Positions 51,301 through 58,418 of a stretch of DNA of 64,000 nt are shown piece after piece. The position numbers and the translations under genes were made by a program. The DNA comes from Hymenobacter psychrophilus (lineage in GTDB: Bacteria > Bacteroidota > Bacteroidia > Cytophagales > Hymenobacteraceae): NCBI RefSeq assembly GCF_900107135.1, contig NZ_FNOV01000017.1, forward strand, positions 1 to 64,000, given 5' to 3'. Positions within the stretch are counted from its first letter, which is position 1, and each line of letters begins with the position of its first letter. A model generated the notes under the pieces. The model was given only the letters and a program-made list of their open reading frames with translations. It made no database searches and was not told the DNA's origin.

Positions 51301-51426
51301 GAAGTGAGAAGTGAGAAGTGAGAATGATACGCGGAGCCGATTATTGAAGGCTCGGCTCAAACACAAAAAAAGCCCGTTTGCCACGGCAAACAGGCTCCTG
51401 AGAGTCTCACTTCTATTAGCTCACTT
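51281..51426. repeat. Perfect heptamer array with inverted partner
   Basis: Six perfect copies of AAGTGAG at 51281-51322, starting inside the glycosyltransferase gene and giving its stop codon. The inverse CTCACTT occurs at 51406-51412 and 51420-51426. Between them lies a hairpin (CGTTTGC...GCAAAC with AGCC/GGCT, about 51370-51395). It is the clearest element of the heptamer class in the window. Confidence 0.85.
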
Positions 51427-51446
51427 CTCCTGTATTACCTCCCAAA

Positions 51447-51665
51447 TTACAAATCCCAGACCGTGCTGCGCTGGCGGCGCAGGGCGTGGCGCACGTTACG
51501 CCAGAAAGCCAGCGCGAAATAGAGCACGATAGGCGAGCCGAAGGTGAAGAACGAGGCATATATAAACGAAAGCCGTACGCTGCTACTAGAAAAGCCGACC
51601 CGGTCGCCGATGGCCTTGCAGACGCCGAAGCTCTGCTTTTCGATGAAATCGGTAATTCGATGCAT
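51447..51665 (-). CDS. PspC-domain small membrane protein
   Basis: 72 residues. MHRITDFIEKQSFGVCKAIGDRVG, then SSSVRLSFIYASFFTFGSPIVLYFALAFW with one or two membrane helices, and a basic tail ending VWDL. This is the minimal PspC form common in Bacteroidota. PspC proteins respond to membrane stress, often with PspB or a regulator, neither of which is here. The ATG at 51665 matches the domain start. Confidence 0.85.
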   Translation of the reverse strand: MHRITDFIEKQSFGVCKAIGDRVGFSSSSVRLSFIYASFFTFGSPIVLYFALAFWRNVRHALRRQRSTVWDL

Positions 51666-51826
51666 AAGGGTATTTTTAGCGGCGTAATACGGATTGGCTG
51701 GAGTAATATACGATGATTTTGCCCCGGTGTCAAGCACTTACGCAAGAAGCCCGCAACAAGATACGTCGATCGGCCGCCTTTCGTCGTTTGAGTTTAAAAT
51801 TTTCTGATCCTACGGAGTCGTTGCCT

Positions 51827-53644
51827 ATGCCCCATCTTCCGCGCCTTCTGCCCGGAGCCACCGGCCTGCTACTAGCCGCCAGCCTGCTGCCAGCCTGCTC
51901 GCCCCTGCCCAAAGTGCTGAAAGCCGCCCAGACCGGCCAGTCGATTACCGTGCAGCCCACCGTGCTGGAAAGCAACGGCCAGTTGGTGCGCTTTGAGGTA
52001 ACGGCCAAAGTGCCCGCTGCCCACTTGCGCAAGGGTGCGGCCTATAATATCGCTCTGAGCTACCGCTACCAGAATGGCCTGCGCGAAGACACCGTGGGCC
52101 GCCTCACGTTCCTGTCGGGCGAGTACGTGTACGATGAGCAGCAGAAGAACATGCTCGTTATCCGGCGGCAGTTCACGTTCCCCTACGCCCCCCAGAAAAA
52201 CCCCGGCGAGCTACTGGCCCGCCCCGATGCCCGCCTGACCAAACCCAACGGCGCGCGCCTGAAGGGCGTGGAAATGGTGCTAGCCCGTGGCATCCTCACC
52301 ACCAGCCAACTCGTGGTGCGCCAGGATTCGGCCCTGGCGCTGCTGCCCGAATCTGTGAGCAACGACCGCAGCGGCACGCGGGTGCTGCCCTTTTACTTTG
52401 ATGCCGGCAAGGCTGAAATCCGCAATTTTCTGGGCACCAATGTAGCGGCGCTCGAAGATTTCATCGAGGCCAACCAGCGTACCGAAAAGGTGATGATCGT
52501 GGCCGGCCACTCGCCCGATTCGCTCGACCGCCACGACCCGCGCCTGCCCGACCGGCGCGTACAGGCCCTGCTCGGCTACTATAAAAAGCGGGTCAGCGAG
52601 GCCTCCTACCTCAATAAAGTGAGCAACATCGACTTCGAAACCGAGGCCTACCGTCGCCGCTGGGACCTGTTTCTGAGCAAGGTGCAGCAGTCGGCGCTCA
52701 AGCCGGCCCAGATCGACTCGGTGGTGCTGCTCATCAACGACTCGCCCGGCACCTACGCCGAAAAGGAAAAGCGCCTCCATTCGCTCAGCTTCTTCGATTA
52801 TCTGGAGCAGTACATTTATCCGGTGCTGCGCTTCGGCACAGTGTCGGTGCGCTATTCGGCCCCGAAACGCTACGATTCGGAGGTTTATCTGCTCTCGAAA
52901 AAGATTGTGGAAAAGCAAACCGAAGCCGACGCCCTCACGCCCGAGGAACTGCGCTACTCGGCTTCGCTTACGCCCCTGCTGGCCGAAAAGCAACGCATTT
53001 TTGAAACCGCCGTGGCCAACACCGGAGCCTGGCAGGCCTACTACAACCTGGGCGCGGTGCTATTGATGCGCTCCGAGAAGGAAACCAACGCCAAGGTAAT
53101 CCGGGCTTACCAGCGCCGGGCGGCGGTCAACTTCACGCTGGCCGCCCACCGCAACCCCACGGCCGAGCTGTTCTACCGCGTGGCCACCGCCTACCACCGC
53201 GCCCACGACCTGCCCGAAGCCCGGCAGAGCTACGACTACGCCATCAAACTGGGCGGCACGCCGGCCATGCTTAGCAAGGCCTTCGCCGACAAAGCCGCCC
53301 TCGAAATTGAAATGGGCCAGCCCGATGAGGCCCTACGCAGCCTGAGCTATAGCGCCCCGCGCAGCTACCAGAACCTGATGAACCGCGCCCTCATCTACCT
53401 TATGAAAGGCAACTACCCCGGCGCAGCGGCCATCTACGAGGAGGCCCTGGCGCTGCATCCGCAGGACCCGCTGGTGTACTACAGCCTGGCCATAACGGCC
53501 GCCCGCCAGCACAACGAGCCGGCCGCCGCCACGCACCTGCGCCGCGCCGTGCAACTCGACCGCACCTACGCCAACCGCGCCGTCGAGGACCTGGAGTTCC
53601 GCGAGTTCGCCAAAGGCAAGAAGTTTCTGGAGGCGCTGCGGTAA
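51827..53644 (+). CDS. TPR lipoprotein with OmpA-like middle region
   Basis: 605 residues. Signal with lipobox LLPACS at about 21-26. The N-terminal beta region (about 40-170) is followed by LPFYFDAGKAEIRNFLGTN and VMIVAGHSPDSLDRHDPRLPDRRVQA, resembling an OmpA-like peptidoglycan-binding domain but with altered residues. TPR-like helices follow (about 415-595: AWQAYYNLGAVLL, AELFYRVATAYHRAHDLPEA, PLVYYSLAITAARQHNEP). It is probably outer-membrane anchored, perhaps a scaffold. The ATG at 51827 starts the signal peptide. Confidence 0.8.
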   Translation: MPHLPRLLPGATGLLLAASLLPACSPLPKVLKAAQTGQSITVQPTVLESNGQLVRFEVTAKVPAAHLRKGAAYNIALSYRYQNGLREDTVGRLTFLSGEYVYDEQQKNMLVIRRQFTFPYAPQKNPGELLARPDARLTKPNGARLKGVEMVLARGILTTSQLVVRQDSALALLPESVSNDRSGTRVLPFYFDAGKAEIRNFLGTNVAALEDFIEANQRTEKVMIVAGHSPDSLDRHDPRLPDRRVQALLGYYKKRVSEASYLNKVSNIDFETEAYRRRWDLFLSKVQQSALKPAQIDSVVLLINDSPGTYAEKEKRLHSLSFFDYLEQYIYPVLRFGTVSVRYSAPKRYDSEVYLLSKKIVEKQTEADALTPEELRYSASLTPLLAEKQRIFETAVANTGAWQAYYNLGAVLLMRSEKETNAKVIRAYQRRAAVNFTLAAHRNPTAELFYRVATAYHRAHDLPEARQSYDYAIKLGGTPAMLSKAFADKAALEIEMGQPDEALRSLSYSAPRSYQNLMNRALIYLMKGNYPGAAAIYEEALALHPQDPLVYYSLAITAARQHNEPAAATHLRRAVQLDRTYANRAVEDLEFREFAKGKKFLEALR

Positions 53645-53699
53645 GCGGTGAATGAATTTGATGTTTGGAAAGCAGCCTTAGCAGATTAAAACGACCTAT

Positions 53700-54128
53700 A
53701 TGAAACTAGCGAACTTTAACTTAGGGGGTCAAAGCATTGATTTGGAGTGGAACGCCGATGGGTATGCCGACCTGCACAACGACTTCGATTTCACTAGTCT
53801 GACGTATGAGCCTACGGGTGCCAAGTTGATTTTGGAATGGGCAAAATCATCGGGCGAATGGGCTAAGAATGCTCCTTGTCGAGTCGTTCGTTTGGTTTTT
53901 GAGGGCGTAAACTATTTTAACGTTAAAGGCCGCGACCCTGAGTACCCAATTAACGAAGACGACTGCTTGCGTGACATCTGTCGCACTCCTATAGAGGAAC
54001 GCCATGAGTTCGACAACTATTGGGAAGATAAGAATCCACCCGCCGAATATGATTTACAACTGGTATTCCAGAGTGAGTGGGGCATCAAGGTGAATGCTGA
54101 CACGGTGCGCTTGGAATTGGAATCCTGA
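53700..54128 (+). CDS. Lower-GC hypothetical protein, 142 residues
   Basis: Starts MKLANFNLGGQSIDLEW; rich in Asp, Glu and aromatic residues with no signal peptide or membrane helix. Codon use is more A/T-ending than the flanking TPR and pdhB genes, suggesting acquisition. The acidic, beta-rich, single-domain character resembles orphan immunity proteins, but there is no toxin or secretion-effector gene beside it. No family recognised. Confidence 0.7.
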   Translation: MKLANFNLGGQSIDLEWNADGYADLHNDFDFTSLTYEPTGAKLILEWAKSSGEWAKNAPCRVVRLVFEGVNYFNVKGRDPEYPINEDDCLRDICRTPIEERHEFDNYWEDKNPPAEYDLQLVFQSEWGIKVNADTVRLELES

Positions 54129-54222
54129 ACGGGTTTGCCCAACCGCCCGGCTCGTTGTAGCTTTACGCCCCGGACAAGTGCCGGCTTTTTCTGAACCGAA
54201 CCTTTCGACTTTCCTACCCATT

Positions 54223-55206
54223 ATGCGGACCATCCAATTCCGGGAAGCCCTGCGTGAAGCCATGAACGAAGAAATGCGCCGCGACGAGCGCGTGTTTCTC
54301 ATGGGCGAAGAAGTGGCCGAGTACAACGGCGCCTACAAAGTAAGCCAGGGCATGCTCGACGAGTTCGGAGCCGAGCGCGTGATTGATACGCCGATTGCCG
54401 AGTTGGGCTTCGCTGGTATTGGCGTGGGCGCGGCCATCAACGGCCTGCTACCCATCATCGAGTTCATGACCTTCAACTTCTCGTTGGTAGCTATTGATCA
54501 GGTGATTAACTCGGCTGCTAAAATCTACTCGATGTCGGGTGGGCAGTACTCCTGCCCCATCGTATTCCGGGGGCCAACCGGCAACGCGGGCATGCTTTCG
54601 AGCCAGCACTCGCAGAACTTCGAGAACTGGTTCGCCAACTGCCCCGGCCTGAAGGTAGTAGTTCCCTCGACGCCTTACGACGCCAAAGGCCTGCTCAAAA
54701 GCGCCATCCGCGACCCCGATCCGGTGATTTTCATGGAGTCGGAACTGATGTACGGCGACAAGGGCGAGGTGCCCGAGGAGGAATACCTCATCCCGATTGG
54801 CAAAGCCAACGTGGTGCGCGAGGGTGACGCAGTAACCATAGTCAGCTTCGGCAAGATGATGAAGATTGCCCTCGAAGCCGCCGACCAGTTGGCACAGGAC
54901 GGCATCAAGGCCGAAGTAATCGACCTGCGCTCGGTGCGCCCCATCGACTACGACACGCTGGTGGAATCGGTGAAGAAAACCAACCGCATGGTGGTTGTCG
55001 AGGAAGCCTGGCCGCTGGCCAGCATCAGCTCGGAGTTGGCCTACATGGTGCAGAACCGCGCTTTCGACTACCTCGACGCCCCCATCCGCCGCATCACGTG
55101 CATGGATGTGCCCCTGCCCTACGCCCCCACCCTCATCGAAGCCTCGCTGCCCAACGTGGAGCGTACCGTGAAGGCCGTGAAGGATGTGCTGTACGTGAAA
55201 GGGTAA
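54223..55206 (+). CDS. pdhB: Pyruvate dehydrogenase E1 component, beta subunit
   Basis: 327 residues. MRTIQFREALREAMNEEM, FLMGEEVAEYNGAYKVSQGM, DTPIAELGFAGIGVGAA and FMTFNFSLVAIDQVINSAAK form the transketolase pyrimidine-binding domain; the C-terminal half carries VTIVSFGKM and VIDLRSVRPID. It pairs with an E1 alpha subunit (not in the window) to decarboxylate pyruvate with thiamine diphosphate. A branched-chain E1 beta is the alternative, but GAYKVSQGM favours PdhB. A strong terminator follows. Confidence 0.93.
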   Translation: MRTIQFREALREAMNEEMRRDERVFLMGEEVAEYNGAYKVSQGMLDEFGAERVIDTPIAELGFAGIGVGAAINGLLPIIEFMTFNFSLVAIDQVINSAAKIYSMSGGQYSCPIVFRGPTGNAGMLSSQHSQNFENWFANCPGLKVVVPSTPYDAKGLLKSAIRDPDPVIFMESELMYGDKGEVPEEEYLIPIGKANVVREGDAVTIVSFGKMMKIALEAADQLAQDGIKAEVIDLRSVRPIDYDTLVESVKKTNRMVVVEEAWPLASISSELAYMVQNRAFDYLDAPIRRITCMDVPLPYAPTLIEASLPNVERTVKAVKDVLYVKG

Positions 55207-55265
55207 TTTGCACTGGCTGATTGGGCCGGCGCTGATTTTCTGACGCATTGATTCAGGATAAACGA

Positions 55266-55292
55266 AAAAGACCCGCTTTAAGCGGGTCTTTT
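55266..55292 (+). terminator. Intrinsic terminator of pdhB
   Basis: AAAAGACCCGCT and AGCGGGTCTTTT form a perfect 12-bp stem with a 3-base loop ending in TTTT. It lies 59 bp after the pdhB stop. Confidence 0.85.
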
Positions 55293-55396
55293 CGCATTGT
55301 GCTCCAACAAAAGCAAAGTGGGCCGGCGGGCGGGTTTTTGCGTACCTTTTCTGCCGGGCGCCCAGCGGTGCCTTTACCCTCTCCTACGTTTCCCGC

Positions 55397-55984
55397 ATGA
55401 ACCACCGTCTGCATCTTCGCCTTGAACACCTGGAGCGCGCTACCAACCACCTGCTGACCACCGTTGAGGCACTGGGCGAGCGGGCCACCGTGGCGCCGGG
55501 ACCGGGGCAGTGGTCGGCCGCGCAGGTGGTGCAGCACCTGCTGGTGGCCGAAACCGGCATCGGGCAATACATCGAAAAGAAGCTGCGCGAAGCTGATAAG
55601 CTGGGTAAATCGGGCCTTGGGGCGTTTCTGAAGTCGCGGCTGCTGCGGCTGGCGCTCCGGTTGCCCTTCACCCGCTTTAAAGTGCCGCGCTACCTGGCCG
55701 AGCTCACGCCCGCCGAGGTAGCCCCATTGCCCGAACTACGCCGCCAGTGGGAGGCGGTGCGCCGGCACCTGGAGCAGCTGCTAAACGAATATCCGGGCAA
55801 GCTGCTGAGCCGGGCCATCTTCAAACACCCCCGCTCGGGCATGCTCACCATTCATCAGACCCTCGACTTCATGCTCGACCATGTGCTGCACCACCAGAAG
55901 CAGGTGGAGCGGATTGCCCTGAAAATCAAGGAGAAAAAGTCAAAGCCGCTGAACGGGCCTGATGGTATCGTTCAGCGGCTTTGA
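55397..55984 (+). CDS. DinB-family protein
   Basis: 195 residues. MNHRLHLRLEHLERATNHLL, GPGQWSAAQVVQHLLVAETG and TIHQTLDFMLDHVLHHQKQVERI give the DinB four-helix bundle with His residues on helices 2 and 4 that bind a metal. Members act as thiol-dependent transferases or damage-response enzymes. The last 19 residues (about 177-195) and the stop are encoded inside a long perfect hairpin, so the C-terminus is probably not ancestral. Confidence 0.85.
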   Translation: MNHRLHLRLEHLERATNHLLTTVEALGERATVAPGPGQWSAAQVVQHLLVAETGIGQYIEKKLREADKLGKSGLGAFLKSRLLRLALRLPFTRFKVPRYLAELTPAEVAPLPELRRQWEAVRRHLEQLLNEYPGKLLSRAIFKHPRSGMLTIHQTLDFMLDHVLHHQKQVERIALKIKEKKSKPLNGPDGIVQRL

Positions 55985-55998
55985 CTTTTTCTCCTTGA
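55926..55998. terminator. Perfect 30-bp hairpin spanning the DinB stop
   Basis: The arms 55926-55955 and 55969-55998 are perfect complements around a 13-base loop. The right arm contains the DinB stop (TGA, 55982-55984) and 7-bp steps (CTTTGAC, TTTTTCT, CCTTGAC). It separates convergent genes and can work from both sides. Confidence 0.85.
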
Positions 55999-56002
55999 CT
56001 TC

Positions 56003-56434
56003 CTACAAATCTCGGTACGACTCGTGGCGGGGCAGTTCGGCCATGAGAGCGGCAATTTCCGGGGGCGGGGTGGTGAGTTTGCGCGTGCGCAGGTCGAGCC
56101 AGGCACCTTCCACGCTAACGGTGGCGGCGGGGCGGCCGTCGGGCTTATAGAGCGTGTGCACGATGTTCCAGCGCGAGCCATCGGCGTTCAGCCCCGATAG
56201 TTCGCCGCCCACGCGCAACGCCTCGTTGATGTGCAGCTCCTTCAGAAAACGGGTATCCTCGCGAAACAGGATGGGCCCGAGGCCGGCCTTGGCGAAGTAG
56301 GGCAGCGTAAAGCCGCTGGCCGCCAGAAACTCGATGCGGTGCTGGGCAGCGTAATCGTTGTAGGCCGAGTGGCGCATATGGCCGTTGGGGTCCATATCAG
56401 CCCAACGAACGGTGTAGGTTTTTTCAAACATCAT
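56003..56434 (-). CDS. Acyl-CoA thioesterase (4HBT hotdog fold)
   Basis: 143 residues. FEKTYTVRWADMDPNGHMRHSAYNDYAAQHRIEFL carries the catalytic Asp (WADMDPNGH) of the 4HBT/YbgC-type family, and the C-terminal half completes the hotdog sheet (VSVEGAWLDLRTRKL). It hydrolyses acyl-CoA or related thioesters in the cytoplasm. Two consecutive ATGs give nearly equal starts. It is transcribed after the methyltransferase gene, across a heptamer element. Confidence 0.88.
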   Translation of the reverse strand: MMFEKTYTVRWADMDPNGHMRHSAYNDYAAQHRIEFLAASGFTLPYFAKAGLGPILFREDTRFLKELHINEALRVGGELSGLNADGSRWNIVHTLYKPDGRPAATVSVEGAWLDLRTRKLTTPPPEIAALMAELPRHESYRDL

Positions 56435-56444
56435 TTGAGTTTTT

Positions 56445-56513
56445 AGCCGATAGCTGTTGGCTGCGGGCTTTTGACTTTGATTGGAAAAGGAAAGCTAGTG
56501 GCTGTCAGCTAAA
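56445..56513. repeat. Inverted heptamer-array element
   Basis: Left array 56445-56472: AGCCGAT, AGCTGTT, GGCTGCG, GGCTTTT. Right array 56493-56513: AGCTAGT, GGCTGTC, AGCTAAA. The right array supplies the last two codons and the stop (TAG) of the methyltransferase gene on the minus strand. The same AGCTnnn words occur at 33665 and 61020. Confidence 0.75.
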
Positions 56514-57246
56514 AGCCCAACGAAAGACGCACCAGATACTGCTGGTGCTCGTCCTCCTCTAGAAACTCGACCTCGTAGCCGGCGGCGGTGGCATAGTCCT
56601 GGAGCAGGCTGGGGTCGGCGAAAATCCAGCCGAACTCCGCCCCCTGCTCGGTACCGTACTGCATCGAGTAGGTTACCTCGCCGTAGTACGAGCCGTTAAG
56701 GTCGAACACCAGCGCGCCGTCCTCGTCTTCATACATGTAGCTGATATCGGAGGAGGTGGCCAAAATCTGGCCGCCGGGGTTGAGCAGGCTTTTGGCGTGG
56801 TGCAGAAACCGCTCCAGCCCCGCGAGCGTGCCTACCAGGCCCAGGCCGTTCATGAGCATGAGCAGCGTATCAAACTTTTCGCCTTGGGCCAGGGCCGGGT
56901 CGAACAGGTCGTGGCAGGCTACCTCGCGCACGCCGCGCTGCTGCATAACGGCCACCGCGCCGGGTGAAATATCCACCGATTTCACTACGAAGCCGCGCGT
57001 TTGCAGTTCCAGGGCGTGGCAGCCGGCCCCGGCGCCCAGGTCGAGCACGCGGCCATGGCACTGCTCTAAAGCGGTACGCTCCAACTCGGGCATTTCCCAG
57101 AGCGAGCGAAAAAAGTAAGCGGCCGGCAGCACTTCTTCGTCGGCAACGGAGCTGTGCACGGCCAGCGTGGCGCTTAGCTGGCCCTGCTGGTAGGCTAGCA
57201 GCGCGTGGCCCAGCGGGTCGGGGGCCGTAGTTTCGGGGTTTGACAT
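56509..57246 (-). CDS. Class I SAM-dependent methyltransferase
   Basis: 245 residues. An N-terminal helical part (about 1-60), then motif I VLDLGAGAGCHALEL, motif II VKSVDISPGAVAVM, and the segment FDTLLMLMNGLGLVG with strands up to 240. No iron, zinc or arsenic motifs are seen, so it is not ArsM. The substrate cannot be told. It is cytoplasmic. Its stop lies within a heptamer array; the thioesterase gene follows on the same strand. Confidence 0.88.
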   Translation of the reverse strand: MSNPETTAPDPLGHALLAYQQGQLSATLAVHSSVADEEVLPAAYFFRSLWEMPELERTALEQCHGRVLDLGAGAGCHALELQTRGFVVKSVDISPGAVAVMQQRGVREVACHDLFDPALAQGEKFDTLLMLMNGLGLVGTLAGLERFLHHAKSLLNPGGQILATSSDISYMYEDEDGALVFDLNGSYYGEVTYSMQYGTEQGAEFGWIFADPSLLQDYATAAGYEVEFLEEDEHQQYLVRLSLGF

Positions 57247-57379
57247 GGTGCAAAGATAGGCTGCGCGGTAAGTCGAAGCGGGAAAGCAAAACGGGCCGGG
57301 GCCGGTTATCCCCGGTGGCCGCGCTTCGCCCTCGTCGCGCCGCGCCCGTATACCTACCTTCCCATTTGCCCTCCTGCTC

Positions 57380-57550
57380 TTGACTTCTCACGGTAAAGCC
57401 CACCTGCCCACCAAACTCTGCCTGACCTGCGGCCGGCCCTTCGCCTACCGCAAAAAATGGCGCAACTGCTGGGACGAGGTGAAGTACTGCGGCGAGAAAT
57501 GCCAGCGTAACCGCCCCAAGCCGGCACTACCGTCTCCCACTCAGCCGTAG
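57380..57550 (+). CDS. DUF2256 small zinc-ribbon-like protein
   Basis: 56 residues from a TTG start (57380-57382): MTSHGKAHLPTK, then LCLTCGRPFAYRKKWRNCW and DEVKYCGEKCQRNRPK. The four Cys in CxxC and CxxxxC pairs and the KKW-x-CWDEV core define DUF2256, a short family of unknown function sometimes seen with cryptochrome/photolyase genes. No such gene is here. No in-frame ATG exists, so TTG is the best start. It lies divergent to the methyltransferase gene. Confidence 0.85.
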   Translation: MTSHGKAHLPTKLCLTCGRPFAYRKKWRNCWDEVKYCGEKCQRNRPKPALPSPTQP

Positions 57551-57620
57551 CCGACGTATCCTTGCGGCCGCGTTCTGCGTTCAGACAGGCACTCTTCCCC
57601 ACTTATACTCCCTTTGCCGT

Positions 57621-57998
57621 ATGGCCAGCAACCTCGATTATCTCGCCGCCGAACTCAAACCACTCGAAGAAAAGCTACAAGCCTACTTAGCCGCCGAAAA
57701 AGAGCTGGAGCAGGCCGAAATTGCCGCCACCAACCTCACCCAAAGTCCGCCGCCCGACCCGGACGTGGAATTGGGGCAGCGGCCGGCCCCCGGCAGCTTT
57801 CCGCAGCCAGTGGACGAGGCAGCCAACGAGCTACAGAACCTGCGCGACGACCTGATAGCCCAGCGCCAGGAAATAATCGGTTTACTGCCCGCCCACGATG
57901 AGTGGATAAAAATTAACCTGGGCTACGGCCCCAGCCGCGTGGGCGCTTTCAGTGTACCGGCTCCCGGCACCGGCTACGAGCTTCGGGTAGTTATCTAA
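57621..57998 (+). CDS. Hypothetical protein with coiled-coil start
   Basis: 125 residues. MASNLDYLAAELKPLEEKLQAYLAAEKELEQAEIAA suggests a coiled coil (about 8-38), a Pro-rich linker (about 42-65), a second helix (about 68-90) and a compact end with INLGYGPSRVGAF. No signal peptide is seen. It lies 70 bp downstream of the DUF2256 gene, possibly co-transcribed. A long terminator hairpin follows. No known family. Confidence 0.7.
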   Translation: MASNLDYLAAELKPLEEKLQAYLAAEKELEQAEIAATNLTQSPPPDPDVELGQRPAPGSFPQPVDEAANELQNLRDDLIAQRQEIIGLLPAHDEWIKINLGYGPSRVGAFSVPAPGTGYELRVVI

Positions 57999-58040
57999 CA
58001 TACAGGCCACCATCTGGCAAAGTCTCCGTCCAGCGGCCTT

Positions 58041-58095
58041 ACAGCAACGCCGGCAACTCCAGGGATTTAGTTCCTACGGTTGCCGGCGTTGCTGT
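58041..58095 (+). terminator. Perfect 17-bp hairpin after 57621-57998
   Basis: ACAGCAACGCCGGCAAC (58041-58057) pairs perfectly with 58079-58095 across a 21-base loop, followed by TTTTCG. It lies 43 bp after the upstream stop and is a good intrinsic terminator. Confidence 0.8.
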
Positions 58096-58177
58096 TTTCG
58101 GCTATGGTTGTATGATTTTTGATAAATACCGCTTGCCGCTGCAGCCACGTATTTTATAAAACACTCATTATCAGACA

Positions 58178-58206
58178 TAAAAAAAAGCGTGACCAACAGC
58201 CACGCT
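58178..58206 (-). terminator. Intrinsic terminator of the CHRD protein gene
   Basis: On the minus strand: AGCGTG, a 9-base loop, CACGCT, then eight T. It lies 213 bp beyond the CHRD stop at 58419, a long 3' trailer. Confidence 0.8.
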
Positions 58207-58418
58207 CTTTTCCACAACCAAAACACCTAATAAACTATTCTTTCAAATCTCTTCTGTCAACTATCAGGCCAAAGCCTTATTGAAGACGGTAGATTTCACC
58301 GAAACAGTTGTTAGGGTCTTCTGGTAAGAAGAGGCAACAAGCGCCCCGAAAGGTTGCAGCCCGGTCGGCTAATTTTTTGATGACCGGCCTGAGCCGCCTG
58401 AAGTTGGTTGCGAATAGC
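58207..58418. other. Non-coding 3' trailer of the CHRD gene
   Basis: Between the terminator and the CHRD stop I find no reliable gene or repeat. GAAGAC (about 58282) and GTCTTC (about 58316) could pair weakly. It belongs to the 420-bp gap 57999-58418, whose other contents are the two terminators. Confidence 0.4.

Noticed and set aside
51281..51322. CRISPR-like array
   Set aside because: The units are contiguous 7-mers without spacers, and no cas genes are nearby.
56509..57246. ArsM arsenite methyltransferase to complete the arsenosugar pathway
   Set aside because: The protein has a generic methyltransferase core but no conserved arsenic-binding Cys set, and it is 43 kb from arsS.
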